DNA of 64,000 bases from Gnetum montanum (taxonomy: Eukaryota; Streptophyta; Gnetopsida; Gnetales; Gnetaceae), in the NCBI GenBank assembly GCA_015680685.1, contig MNCI01002706.1, positions 146,074 to 210,073 of the forward strand, read 5' to 3'. The notes beneath the pieces were generated by a model. It was not told the DNA's origin. It was given only the letters and a program-made list of their open reading frames with translations, and did not search any database. A program made the position numbers and the translations under genes. Below, piece after piece: positions 34,521-46,555 of the stretch (position 1 is the stretch's first letter; every line of letters starts with the position of its first letter).

Positions 34521-36430
34521 GAATGTGTTCTAGCTTTCTAAGAAAATAGTGTTTATGCATACAAGTTCTCTATTTTTTATTGTTTTTGTGTATGTATCTT
34601 GTTTGTTCTTTTGCTTGTACATTTATTTAAGACATACATGATACACCTCTAACAATGGACTAACAAGTTGTATACACTTTTTTTGTGCTTGTAAATTCTC
34701 TAAGCTTTGAGGCATAGTCCACTTTGAGTTCCCCTCCTTTGTTGCTACTTCAAGACTCTCAAGTGATACCAAATAGTGCTTTTCAAAGGGTGGAACCATT
34801 ATAGATAGCTTATAGGGTAAACTTTTTCTTATCTGATAAGAATACTATGAACTCAAAGATTAAAACTAGCATCAATAATAAAATTATAGTTGATGGTAAA
34901 GATAGTCGATGTAAGATCAATAACTTTCCACTAGTGGCACCACATTCTTGCTTTAGAATAAATATTGGTATTAAGCCATAGCTCTCTATCTTGAATCATT
35001 TTTCTATTTTAAGTTCAAGAATGGATGTTGAAAAGTGATGTATATTTTATTGGGACTAGAACCTTTCTCCCTATTAACAATTAAATTTCTATACTTATTT
35101 TTTCAAAGTATCAATTATAAAGTTGTACACCTGAGTAGAAACTCCTAAAATTGGAAAGGTTTTACTTTCCATATTTTTTTGATAAAATCTATAGTGTTAA
35201 GCTTGTGATATACTTTGAATTTTATTTTCTTATTATTAATACATCTTTAGGGTTTAACCACATTCACTTGCCTCCCTCCACCCCCTCTTCCCCAACAAAT
35301 TACTAGGTTGACACCTTATTGTATTGATCAACACAAAATATAATTAGTAATTTAGCAATATATAAAACAATGAACATCTCTTATTACAAGTATGTTAAGG
35401 TTGTTATGAGTTGCATAAAACCAAATTTTATTTGAGAGGAATCACTTATTTAGTTAGAACATGAATTGCTTTCAAGGGGTATGCTTTTTAGGTTACATTG
35501 ATCTAACACAATTATACATGTTCTACTTAAGTTTTAAGTGTAATGTAAATTACAATCTATAGGTTCATTTAATTAAATAGTTTGAGGTCTAACAATCCTT
35601 CCATATTCTATAAATCTTGAGATGTACCTATGTTTCAATTATTTTGGGTTACAACATCCCCTTTAACAATCCTTTCATAAAAAATTCTAATTTTAAAAAC
35701 TTAGTTTATGTATATTTTTATCATCACTAATTTTTTCTCCAATTTTAAACAATGTAATAATATTAAGGCTTCTTCTTTATATCTTAGTCAAGTTCTCTAA
35801 AAATGCTGGTGGCTTAGAATTCACTTTTTACTTATAACAATGAAATGTTAGCCTAGTGATAAGACTCTTGATTTAAAAGCTCCAAGTCATGGGTTTGATT
35901 CTAGTAGGCATTACTGAGTTAGAAAGTTCTAATTGGACTATAGATATTAGGGTTTGTCTATTTTAAAATTATTTAAGGGCTCCAATAGCTCCATTTTTTA
36001 CTTTGGATTTTGTTCATTTCTTTACAAACAAAATGTTGGATAAGAATATGAATAGAACTTTTGTATCTCCTCCATACAAATAAAATTATAGTGCATTTAA
36101 AAAAGAAAAAAATTATTAATTTTAATTATTTTGGGAGGATGCATTAGAAACTAAAACTTTTTTTATGAAGGACTAGGGGAAGGTAGTTGTTGAAACCTCA
36201 AAATAATTATAGTATGGTTATTCTCCAAGATATATAATCCAATTAGAATTGAAATAATTTGACTATAAGTAAACCCAAAGACATAGATATGTTGTACCCA
36301 ACTTTTAGGTTCCCCAATGATTAAGGAAAGTGTGGTTTAAACATTGTTTCATCCAAGCTCAAGTACCTAAAACTCATCAAAATTAAATGTGAAAAGCCAT
36401 ATTTTCAGCTTTTAGAGCCCTCTAGGAATC
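34521..36430. other. Degenerate intergenic DNA, no gene seen
   Basis: AT-rich sequence with short open frames only. Apart from the SINE-like unit at 35841-35935 I recognise nothing. Confidence 0.5.
35841..35935 (+). mobile_element. SINE-like tRNA-derived unit
   Basis: GTTAGCCTAGTGATAAGACT (A-box-like) and, 30 bases on, CATGGGTTTGATTCTAGTAG (B-box-like, GGTTCGANNC consensus) in tRNA spacing, with CTCCAAGTCATGGG between. A diverged minus-strand copy is at 9930-10012. The 3' end and target duplication are not resolved. Confidence 0.6.
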
Positions 36431-37330
36431 ATTTCAACTCATAATGTAGCATATGAACATTACTTTTGACAACCCCCAAAAAATTTAGGAATGAAATTTT
36501 TTCTAAGTGTTGGAGATGACAAATGTAACATTAGCATCATCCCTAGACCATGCTACTAATATCACTTATGCAGGAACTACTTCTTAGCCCTAGTTTTGAC
36601 TTTGCATGACCTTGAATGGATGAAATACAATAGTCTTAATATGGTAGATATCAATTTTTGGCAATTTGCAAAGTTCACCCTAGGATCCTAAGAAGGTAAA
36701 ATTTTTCTAACTCTAGGTGACACAACTTAGAAACTCCCTCAAAGACACCATCTCTAGCAACATTTTGAGCTTGTATAGGCCCCAAGTGATGGTCCATAAT
36801 CATCCTCAAATGAATGAACATCAGTTTAGATACCTTAAACAATGTTTAGGGGCCCAAACCAAGGTGTTTTTGGCTAAGTGATGTTAAGTAATGCTAAAGC
36901 TAGCATTAGCATCACCTACAAAAAAACGCTTGAAAAAAAAATATTCGACAACATTTTAGCCTTCTATAGGCCTCTAGTTGTGGTCCTTAACTTTCCCAAA
37001 AAAGATGAACATTAGTTTGGGCACTTTTTACAGCATTGGAAGGCTTAAACCAAGCTATTTTTTGCTAAGTGATGCTAAGTGACACTGAAGCTAGTAGCAA
37101 CATCACTTGTAGAAACACCATTGAAAAAACCATCTTTGATAGCATCTCAGGCTTCTATAGGCTCCCAATTATGGCCCCTACTCATCCCCAAGATGGTAGA
37201 AATCAATTTGTGTAATTTCAACATGCTTTGGAAGACATGAGCTAGAAAAGTTTGCTAAGTGTTAGCTAGGTGACACTAGAAAATTTTTCTAAGTGTCACC
37301 TAGGGATGCTAAATTTTTTTTGTAGTGTGG
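36431..37330. repeat. Imperfect tandem repeat of about 190 bases
   Basis: A unit containing 'agcaacattttgagcttgta' recurs with shifts of about 188-191 bases: starts near 36758, 36949 and 37137, with a more diverged copy upstream. Each unit also has a GCTAAGTGATGCTAAGTGA-like end. Related sequence reappears at 38550-38880 beyond the solo LTR. Confidence 0.6.
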
Positions 37331-37543
37331 GAAAGGTGATGTTGACATCAACATCAACATCCAATGTTAACACTAGAGTTATAATTTTTCAACTTAGTAT
37401 CAACACTAAAGTTAGAATTTTTTAACTTAGCATTAGTACTAGAGTTAGAATTTTTCAACTAAGCATTAGCGCTAAAGTTAGAAATTTTCAACTTAAAGTT
37501 AGTATCAAAGTTAACATTTTTTTAACTTAGCATCAACACCAAA
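37331..37543. repeat. 33-base minisatellite, part 1
   Basis: Five or more tandem copies of a 33-base unit (CTTAGCATTAGTACTAGAGT... then TAGAATTTTTCAA). It is interrupted by the solo LTR and continues at 38459, 38885 and 47593. Confidence 0.75.
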
Positions 37544-38458
37544 TGATGAGTGGTCAAGGTACCTCTGCATCCAACCATATGAATCACAAAGCATTTACAT
37601 GCAATTTGGTTGAATTTTGTAGACTCTATAGTTTCTGGTACACTAGTCTTCTAGGAAGTGAACCCTACCCTAAGATCATTTGTTGTCTTTCCAATTACAC
37701 TTGTGATGTTCAAAGATATGATTAAGTGTAATCAAGGCATATGATTTTTATTGTTTTATGTTTTATGTTATTTGGTGCTTAGAGTGGAGAGATGGAATAA
37801 TTTAATAACTAATCTAATTTAACCACTTAACTAGTTTCTAACTAATCTTAACATAAGCATCTAGTCCCACTTTCAATACATGTCCTGAACCCACGTATCC
37901 ACTATTGGGTTACCAAGTGCTATGCTACTAGGTACACCAAGAAATAATGCTACTGGGATTACCAAGCAAATACATGTTAACGCTCGAAGGAGTTGTACTT
38001 ATGTACTTAATCTATTTAGCTTAATTAATTAACTAGTCACTTAAAGTCTAATTTATCTTAATCAATTGCATATTGCATGAAAAAAATAAATGCATAAATA
38101 AATCATTAATCTATTCTAAGTGTTGCAAGGTTTGATCAAAAGGCTCATCTTTATTGCCATACACATTGTTGTGGTTCAGGTACAACAATGATTGAATAAA
38201 GATCCGTACACTTTTTGACTCTTACTATGAGCACTCAAAGAAATATTCTAACTTTCAAATGGACAAATTGCAAGAGGTTTGCTACTACTATGACTTGAAT
38301 TCCTATAAACATGATTGGTAGCTTGTATTTATAGTTTTTGCTATAGTACTACATTGACAAGGCCTTGTAGATGTAGCAAATGCTACATTGACGTGACCCC
38401 ATCGATGGGGCAACACCATGTAAACAGGGCCTCGTCAATGGGCCTTTGAAACTCATCA
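37544..38458 (-). mobile_element. Solo LTR of the element A family
   Basis: A 915-base LTR in minus orientation (TGATGAGTGG at 37544, ...CTCATCA at 38458), with A-type U3 repeats (CCCCATCGATGGGG near 38400) and the shared R/U5. Flanked by the exact duplication CCAAA (37539-37543, 38459-38463) with no internal region, so it arose by LTR-LTR recombination. Open frames inside it are not genes. Confidence 0.93.
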
Positions 38459-38941
38459 CCAAAGTTAGAATTTTTTTGCTCAATGTTAGTACTAGAGTCA
38501 TATTTTCTTAGCATTCCATGTCACCCCTAGTGTCCTCAAGCTAGCACTCCTCACTTATAAAAAATAGCATTTTGGCTTTAGTCTTGGCTTTTCAAGTTCT
38601 CAAGGGAATAGTCGACATTATTTCTAGGGTACTAGATATTAATTTTGACAAGTTTAGAGGCAATCTTGATGGTCAGAATTGGAAATTTTTCTAAGTATGA
38701 TAGGTGATGCTCAATGTCACCTTGCCTACATTGGCATCATTACAAGGTCATCAAGTTTGGTATTTGGTAGCATTCTATAGGTTTGAGAGCCCCATGAAAT
38801 CCTCATAGCATAATTTAGATGTCAAAAAAGATTGTGTAGGCTTAGGAATGCAGTTTGATAAATGTTGAAAAATTTTCTAAGTCCTTAGTAACACTAACAC
38901 TAGTGTTAGCATTAGAGTTAGAATTTTTCAACTTAGTGTTA
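38459..38941. repeat. Tandem-repeat DNA between the solo LTR and element C
   Basis: The 33-base unit at 38459-38510 and 38885-38946, and 190-base-repeat-like sequence between them (TAGCATTCTATAGGTTTGAG near 38772). No coding sequence. Confidence 0.6.
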
Positions 38942-38946
38942 GCACC

Positions 38947-39880
38947 TAATGAGAGTGGTTAGTCTAATAATTAGATTGGTAATTATTAGGGTGGTTACTC
39001 TAATTATTAGAGTGGTTATTATTAGAGCAGTTAGTCTGATTATTAGAGTGGTAGTTTCTCTAAAATTAGAGTGGCATTTTTTGTAATTATTAAAGTAGTT
39101 TCTCCCAAGCCTATAAATACAATGCCCATGCACACAATAGGGGAAGTCAAGAAGAAGTCAAGAAGAAGAAGAAGAATTTAGAAGAAGAATTCAAAAGAGG
39201 AAGTCTTTTAGGAGTCAAGTAGTGAAACTCTAGCCAAGTGCCCGCAGTAGGAAGTCTAAGTGTGGACGGATCTTTATTCTAGCATTGTGTACCTGAGCAC
39301 ACCTTGTTTATGGCAATAAAGATGAGCTCTTGGATTCATCCTTGTAGCACTTGAGATTTGTTTTCTTGCTCATTTTCTTCATTTTATTTTCTTTTGCATT
39401 TATTTTATTTTATTATTATTTTTTATTTTATGCACTTTACATTTCTATTATTAGCACACACAGTACGATCACTTTGAGCATGCATGTAACACTTGGTAAC
39501 CTAGTAACGATTAACGTTTGGTAATCCAAGTAGTGTTGTGCTGGTTCAGGATGTGTACAGCAAGTGAGAACGAATACTGGTGTTAAGATTAGTTTAAAGC
39601 CTAGTTAATCAATAGTTAAGTTAAATTAGTGACTTATCTCTCTCTCTCCTCCCTTATTAGTAGCAGGACATAAAAACATAAAAGCTATAAAAATCATATG
39701 CATCAAGCTTACTTAACCATACAACCATGACAATACAAGTAAGTTTGGGAAGACAACGATTAATTAACCTTGAGTGTTCCATTAGGGCATGTAAGCACTT
39801 AATCTTTGGAATTTGATCGAATTGTGCATGAAACGCTTGTATTCCTATGGTTGAGTGTAGGGGTACCTCGTCGCTCATCA
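38947..39880 (+). repeat. Element C 5' LTR
   Basis: 934 bases. U3 consists of repeats of ATTAGAGTGGTTATT-type units (to about 39100), different from the A and B/D types. TATAAAT at 39112-39118, poly(A) signal AATAAA near 39316, R/U5 GATGAGCTCTTGGATTCATC. Ends CTCATCA. Confidence 0.92.
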
Positions 39881-39881
39881 T

Positions 39882-39899
39882 TGGTGCCGTTGTCAGGGA
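39882..39899 (+). other. Element C primer-binding site
   Basis: TGGTGCCGTTGTCAGGGA, tRNA-Asp type with three transitions from the canonical Athila site. Confidence 0.87.
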
Positions 39900-40019
39900 C
39901 TTAGTTATTTGTGCACTATGTAGAACATAGGAAATCATCCATATCGTTGGGACATTAGAACGAACCCTTAGGGTTGATCAAAGGAAAGATAAGAAAAATG
40001 GTAAATCGCACACCGAACA

Positions 40020-42460
40020 AGACGAAAATGTCTTGTTCTTTGCACAAGAGCAGCATACACGTAACCAAAATCTGCCAGTTCCTCAACAATTTCGGGTAGT
40101 ATATACTCATCATGATGAGTATGTACCAGATTTCACCTTTATCCTCCACCAAGATGAACAACTGCATTGGAGAGACTTGGAGGGTAACATAGTGTTGCCT
40201 CTAGATTGATCAGTCCCCAACATGCTCCTTCGTGCTCTCACATGAATAGGCATGCCGCTTTTATACACGGAATGCATTGCATGCAATCATGACACAAGGG
40301 ACTATCATCCCACAGAAGCGCAACATCAACAAGACTTACGATAGGAGAGTTATCACGCATCCTTGAAGGGTAAATGGCCCCATAACACCCCACATGTTTT
40401 GAGCGAAATTGGGGATGATGAACCGGTTTCAACAGGTTCCCCACCAAATGATGTTCCCCCTCCTAATGATGGTCAGGAGGTGGTGTATCAAAACCTTCAC
40501 TCCGCAGTTCACAACCCTGGTTCTAATCCCCACAAACATGAAGTGTTCAATGAGGGAACACAAACACACGATAAGGGTGGACGTTCTAATAGTAATCACG
40601 ATCAAGGCCAAGACCACTAAAGAGAAGGTAGAAAACATTGTCATGATGATGGTTCTCCTTCTTCTTCACCTTCATCATCATATTCATCCTCTCCTTTGGT
40701 GTCAAGATGTAGTCATAAGGAAACTAACCATGAGGATAAAGGAAGATAGAGTGAAAAACATTGACGAGATAGTTGAGAACGAGGATGAGGGCACTCTAGG
40801 GAATCATGACATAGAAGAAGGGAGAGTAGGGAACCACGTAGACATCATAGACGCTATGAACGAGATGAACACAAAGAACCCCTACTCGCAACCAAAAGCA
40901 TGTTAGATATCATGGAGGCCATAAGAGTTCTAAAAGGCACCAAAAGGATAGTAGTATCAAGAGGTTAGACATGAACAATATCCCATGATTTGAAGGGGGA
41001 TGCAGCACTGATCCTCAAAACCACTTACAATCATTCCATGATGTGTGTGCCTTGCAGAACATTGAGAACGAATGGCAAAAACTGAAGTTGTTCCCAAGGA
41101 CACTAGTGAAAGAAGCAGAAAGCTGGTATCGATCCTTAGAACCAGAATCCATTCAGAGGTGGAGTACGATGTTAGAACTATTTAATGATAAGTATCAAAA
41201 GTACTCCCAAGTGTCTAACCTATGAAAACAAATCCAAAGATGGAAGCGAGGAAATCATGCACCCTTGGATGCTACCATGGGCTGCTATTATGCACTGTTA
41301 CATCATTGTCCTTGCCATGGTTATTCGTAGTGAGATCGACTGTGCCATCTTGTGGATGGACTTAGGCATGAAACAAGGAGAACCCTTGGAATGTATGCCC
41401 AAGGGAGATTATCAGAGCTTAGGTCTCATCAGGTTCATAGATTACTAGAGCAAGTAGCCAAGGAAGAAGGGGGGCTATGTAAGAGAGAAAGTGTGGAAGA
41501 ATACAACCGAGATCTTTCCCTCTGAAAAAGGGGAGTGAGATTTTGTGAAGAGGAGGAAGAGTCACGATTCAAAGATATGGTGAATAGGAAAACTTTTCCA
41601 CTCCAAAAATTAACAATAAAAGTGTTGGCAAAGGTAGACCAAATTGTAGAGGAGTCTAGGGAGCGAGGTAGTGACTATGACAAAAAGAAAAAGAGAGAAG
41701 TGGATAATGCATGTAGCAAAGGTAAGGGTAAAATGGCCATCACCAAAGAGGTTATGGATTCAGATATGGAAAATGATGGTGGATGCGAGAAATGACAATA
41801 TGACCATCCTAAGGGATGTTGCTCAGTGATCTCACATTTACAAGAGTCTAGGGTGTATGCACTCAACCCACGACTTAATAAACGAAAAGCACCTCGATAG
41901 TTACCATATCCCTAAGGTAACCTAAGGCAGTTCCACCAACCTTCAACATATTATCCAAGTGGAACTCCACCACAACCTATTGAGCACCATCAACAATGGC
42001 AATACCCACAGTCATGGGGGATGCCACCACCAAGGCAACAATACCCCTACCGGCAACCGGATCCATATGGCTACTACGTGCAGCAGCCAATCTCTCCACG
42101 TGACTTTGTTGGTCACATGACATCACAACATCACTATCAAACTCAGGATTGTTATAGGACTCCTTCTCCTAGGGGAGATGACCCACAGACATACCACCAT
42201 CCAAATCCATCCGCATCTCTCACACTGATAGCTCCATTACCACCTGCTCCAACGATGCAAGGGGAACTCCCCACTCAACCACAGCAATGCAATGCTACAA
42301 GGGCTATGAATTTTCAACCCACTATTGGTTCTAACAATCGTATGAAGAGAAGACCTTTCTTTATAACCAATAGTCCAACCAAGCCGTCACAACCACAAGC
42401 GGTTGAACCTCTGAATGCCTCACCATCAATTAAGGCTTCAGGGCTTCCTTCAAACCAAAC
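40020..42460 (+). pseudogene. Element C gag and linker
   Basis: Shared N-terminal segment VYTHHDEYVPDFTFILHQDE near 40100. A Ser/His/Asp-rich region follows (40363-40906, out of frame with the rest). The core from 41043 has ALQNIENEWQKLKLFPRTL, ESWYRSLEPES and LFNDKYQKYSQVSNL, then a frameshifted PCHGYS-type stretch. The C-terminal part 41535-41880 is NRKTFPLQKLTIKVLAKVDQ with a degenerate Cys/His motif (YDHPKGCCS). The Pro/Gln-rich linker 41900-42460 (QQPISPRDFVGHMTSQHHYQ) is unusually well kept. The core frame is the same as that of protease and RT, showing that gag-pol was one polyprotein. Confidence 0.83.
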
Positions 42461-43460
42461 ACTGAGCTCAACACATACAGTCATGCTAACACATGCCATC
42501 ACTGATTGGATCAAAGCTGGCAACCTTCCCAGGAAATTCTTTGATCTTGGGAGTCCTTTGATATACTTACAAATCATTGGAAATGCGCCGTGCAAGGCTC
42601 TTTTGGATTCAGGTTCTGGTATCAACTTAATTTCTCAAGAAATGTACAAGGCCTAGAACCTGCCTCCATTGAAAAAGAGCAACATCCATCTAGATTTGGT
42701 CGACTAGTCCATAACTGTCCCATTGGAATTGGTGGAAGATGTTGTTACCACTATTTATGGGTGGTCATACCTAGCTGACTTCCTAGTGATTTAGGTGAAC
42801 AACGGTAAGTGGGACTTCCCAATCATAATGGGAAGAGCATGGCTAAGCACCATCGATGCACGCTTAGGAATCTGTGATCTTTCCCTAGAAATATCAAAGG
42901 AAAATACATTCAGAAAGATCGAGAAGAAGAAAGTTCCATGCATCACATATAGTGACATAGGGTGTAATTGTGTGCAGAGGTCATGGGTTGTGCAAAGTTT
43001 AACATTGCCTACATGCAATCAGTGTGCACAAGTGATTAATACACAAAGATGCCTATATGTAGTAGCCACACAATAGGAAGGCACCCAGTGGCTGAAAGCT
43101 GATCAAGAAAGTAGTTCACTCATATGCATGGAACCAACTAAGAGTTTGACTTGTGCTTACATCGATAGCATAGACGCATTAGAGCAAGTCCACCACCAAC
43201 TTCTAAGTCTTAACCTTGAAAATGTCAACTGGGGGAAGTTGGAAATCCCTGAGAAATTTAAACAAGAGCCCCCAAATGTGAAACCATTGCCCACTAGTCT
43301 AGAGTATATGACCCTTGAAAATGGAAAACCGGTGATCATCAATGCAAGACTTGTTCCCAAACAAAAAGAAAGATTGTTGAAAGTGATAAGCAAGTGGTCA
43401 AAAGCCTTTACCTGGTCATACCTCCAGTTAACTGGAATAGATCCTAGGATATGCTAGCAT
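42461..43460 (+). pseudogene. Element C aspartic protease and linker to RT
   Basis: MLTHAITDWIKAGNLPRKF start, active site LLDSGSGINLIS intact, GRAWLSTIDARLGICDLSLE, and the conserved tail KVPCITYSDIGCNCVQ. The linker has WGKLEIPEKFKQEPPNVK and SKWSKAFTWSYLQLTGIDP. Stops: TAG for the Trp of AWNLPP, and TAG where a Gln stood after VD, VI and ATQ. One frame throughout. Confidence 0.87.
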
Positions 43461-44285
43461 AGAATTTACACTGATCCCTCCATGAAACCTTGAAAATAAT
43501 TGCAAAGGCGATTAAACCCAAAATTGAAGCAAATAGTAAAATAAGAAATAGAACAACTTCTTAAGGCTAGGTTCATATATCCCATTGCTGATAGTGAATG
43601 GGTTAGCCCTTTGGTGATCATGCCTAAAAAAGGAGGTAAATGGAGAGTGTGTATAGATTTTAGGCTATTGAACATGGCAACATTTAAGGACCACTTTCCG
43701 TTGCCATTCATTGACCAAGTCTTAGACACCATAGCAGGGCATCACTATTATAGTTTTCTGGATGGCTATAGTGGATACAACCAAATACGGATAGCCCCAG
43801 AAGATCAAGCCAAGACAACGTTCACCAGTCCTTGGGGAACGTTTGCATATAAACAAATGCTGTTTGGCTTGTGGAATGCTCCTACCACGTTTCAGCACCT
43901 GGTTCTAAGCATATTCCAACAGCAGATAAGAAATAGAGTGGAAGTCTTTATGGATGACTTCTCCACTTATGGAACAGGCTTTGATCAAGCCTTGGACTGA
44001 TTAGAGCAAGTGCCAAAAAGATGCGTAGAAACCAACTTAAGGCTCAACTGGCAGAAAAGCCATTTGATGGTCCAAGAAGGCGTAGTACTTGGGCATAAGA
44101 TTTCACATTCAGGAATAGAGGTAGACCTAGATAAAGTTAGGGTCATCCAAGAAATTACCCTTCAACTAGAAACTGTTAAAAATATTCGATCATTCCTTGG
44201 ACATACTAGCTACTATAGGAGATTTATTAAGAACTTTTCAAAGGTTGTCAAACCATTGGTGGAATTAATGAAAAAGGATGTACCT
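43461..44285 (+). pseudogene. Element C reverse transcriptase
   Basis: FIYPIADSEWVSPLVIMPKK, KWRVCIDFRLLNMATFKDHF, FLDGYSGYNQIRIAPEDQ, then FMDDFSTYG with both catalytic aspartates, and FLGHTSYYRRFIKNFSKVVK. Only one stop after 43560: TGA at 43998-44000, one transition at a CpG from the Arg in LDRLEQV. The best preserved RT in the window. The frame continues into the integrase tail across a deletion near 44285. Confidence 0.9.
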
Positions 44286-44560
44286 TTCATACCGGGAGAT
44301 AAGCTTCTCTATTGGAATCTCACACATGTGCCACAATGCACAAAATTTCAAATACTGTGGGAAGGACCTTACATTATTCATACAACCTTTCCTTCAGGGG
44401 TCATGACCATATACAAACTTAAGAGCCCTGATAAGAGATTACTAGGCAATGTGCAATAGACCAAACCCTTCCATGAACTTAGAACGACCAGTGCACATAA
44501 TACCTCTGAGAAGGGATGACCCCGCTCATTATTTCGGATCTCCTCCTTTCAACTCAGTCA
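44286..44560 (+). pseudogene. Element C integrase C-terminus fused in frame to RT
   Basis: Directly after KKDVPFI of the RT thumb the frame reads PGDKLLYWNLTHVPQCTKFQ and LWEGPYIIHTTFPSGVMTIY, the very end of integrase in B and D. About 1.9 kb (RNase H and the zinc and catalytic domains of integrase) is missing by comparison with B. A TAG at 44457 and a shift precede the remaining SFQLSHGADGH tail. Confidence 0.88.
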
Positions 44561-46555
44561 TGGGGCAGATGGCCACCTCTGCTGATCAATCGAGGTTCTT
44601 AGTTCTTTTTGAATGTTTGTTTAACACATTTTTGTTTTACATGTTTTTGTTTCACATGTTTTTGTTTTACACATTCTTTTAATTTTTCTTATTTTTGTTT
44701 TACACCATCGTTCATATTTTTACTATTTCTTTATTTGCTTGATTACTTTTATCAGTCATCCAATAAGTGCTCATGATGGTGGATTGAATTATATCATATT
44801 GATTGCTAATGTTTGGTTTTTACCTTTGAATCATGATGCTGATATTAAGGTATGGTTTTTTTGATATAACAGGCAATGAGTCCATGTTGTCCATGCATCC
44901 ATGAATTTCTATGCTTTCTCTTGGCTTTGAACTGTACAGTCCCTTTCTTTAAATAATAGAACTATCAACGAATTGGTGACTGGGCATTTCTCAAACTAAG
45001 GAAGGACTTAAGGATTGAAACAAGTGTGCCTTCAAGGGGATTTGATGCACTTGTGCTAGCCATTCTCTTGGGTGTTTGAATGTTTCCTTCTTGGATTTTC
45101 CTTACCATTCTGACATTGCTCCATTATCGGGAAGTTGAGCCAATAAAAATAATAAGTCTTTGCATGGTGTGATTCTCACAAAAAAAAAAAAAAAAACAAC
45201 ATGGGAATTCAAAGCACACCCCTTAGACCAAATAAAAGGGCAACAAGAACTAGTTATGGAACTAGAAAGATATGTTACCCATGCCTAAAGGTTCCCTCTA
45301 ACTAAGGCCCTTTCTCGCTTTCTACTTCTCCATCTCACTCTCCTCGGAATGGTGGTGACTCTTTGCGGAAGCATTCTTGTTACTTGAAGTGGATGGATTG
45401 GTCAAGTATGTTGATGCAAGTTCACTAGATGTGGTTTGTTTAAGTCTAGATTTGGGATGAGTTCTACTTAGTCACATTGACCATAAAATACAAAAGGGGC
45501 TTTACACAACCTTATTTGTGGGATTCCATTCCATTCTCTCCTCTCCATCTTTGTTCCCATTTTCCACTTCATTGCCAGTTTTATCATTAGTCTAGTTCTG
45601 GGTTGATGCATTATTTTTCTTTGGTAAATTCTTGTGGGTAAGTTTTTAACTCTTGCTTCCAAATGACATTCCTAGAGCCTATGGACTCTTTGGTTTGTGG
45701 GTTTGTTAGGGCATAAAAGGCATGAGCCTACTTTGGGGAGGACCCACTGGCATTCCTTTTTGGTGCAATTGTTAACTTCTTTCCCTTAAAATTTTTTTGC
45801 AATTGATCATTTCTTGTTTCATCCCTATCCATGACATCCATTTTATTGGCATNTTGCAATTGATCATTTCTTGTTTCATCCCTATCCATGACATCCATTT
45901 TATTGGCATTGTCGTTGTTATTTTTCCCATATTTCTTATTTCTCATATTTTTCCATCTTATAGCTACTGAAGGTTCACTCTTAGTTGTGGTGGCCCTAGC
46001 ACAAATTTTTCAATTTTCTCCATTTTACTATTCACTTAACCCCTACACCTTGGGTAGTCACTTGTGATAAATCTCTAAACTAGTTTTTGGCATAACCACA
46101 ACTCAGCCAATGTGCTTAATCTTGAGGCAAGGTATCAATTGCATTGTGGTTTATCTATCCTTGCTCATTTGTAACTGTGTTGTGTGTGCAGATGGCGATC
46201 ATACAAATAATGAACTAGGCTTGGAGCAAGCACTCAGGATGGACTGAAACTGGAGCACTTACGAAAGGAGCAAGTCTGGTGGTGTGGCTATGGATAAAGA
46301 ACAAAATTCGCAATCTTAGCATTGGCAGCAATATGCTTCGTTTTCTTTCTCTCTCTTTCTCTACAAGCTTCCAAATAAAGGCTTGGATGTCATTTATGTA
46401 CGAGTGTTCACCACAATGTTGTAATATGCTTATTGATCTATCCACTGGGCACATTGAGTCTATTATCTGTTAGTTGTCAATTAGTCAATAATCCCATACC
46501 TTTCTAATATTTTGTAAGGAACTTGAGAACAAGTTTTCATTCAGCCGTGGTGGTA
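44561..46555 (+). other. Element C post-pol non-coding region
   Basis: T-rich tract 44600-44720, poly(A) 45180-45196 and the conserved block from GAATTC at 45205 to about 45320. Then GGGGAGGACCCACT near 45735, the acceptor-like GTTGTGTGTGCAGATG near 46180, and the pre-LTR segment AAGGAACTTGAGAACAAG near 46520. No reading frame of note. An N at 45853 sits in a 56-base duplicate. Confidence 0.75.
45797..45909. other. Contig join with unmerged 56-base overlap
   Basis: TTGCAATTGATCATTTCTTG... at 45797-45852 is repeated exactly at 45854-45909 around the N at 45853; element D has the homologous stretch once. An artefact, not biology. Confidence 0.88.

Noticed and set aside
37543-37725. 60-codon ORF with Cys-rich end
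   Set aside because: Lies entirely in the solo LTR; homologous LTR positions do not keep the frame.
38947-39110. CRISPR-like array of short repeats
   Set aside because: Units are imperfect, adjoining and without unique spacers; they are the U3 minisatellite of element C in a plant genome.
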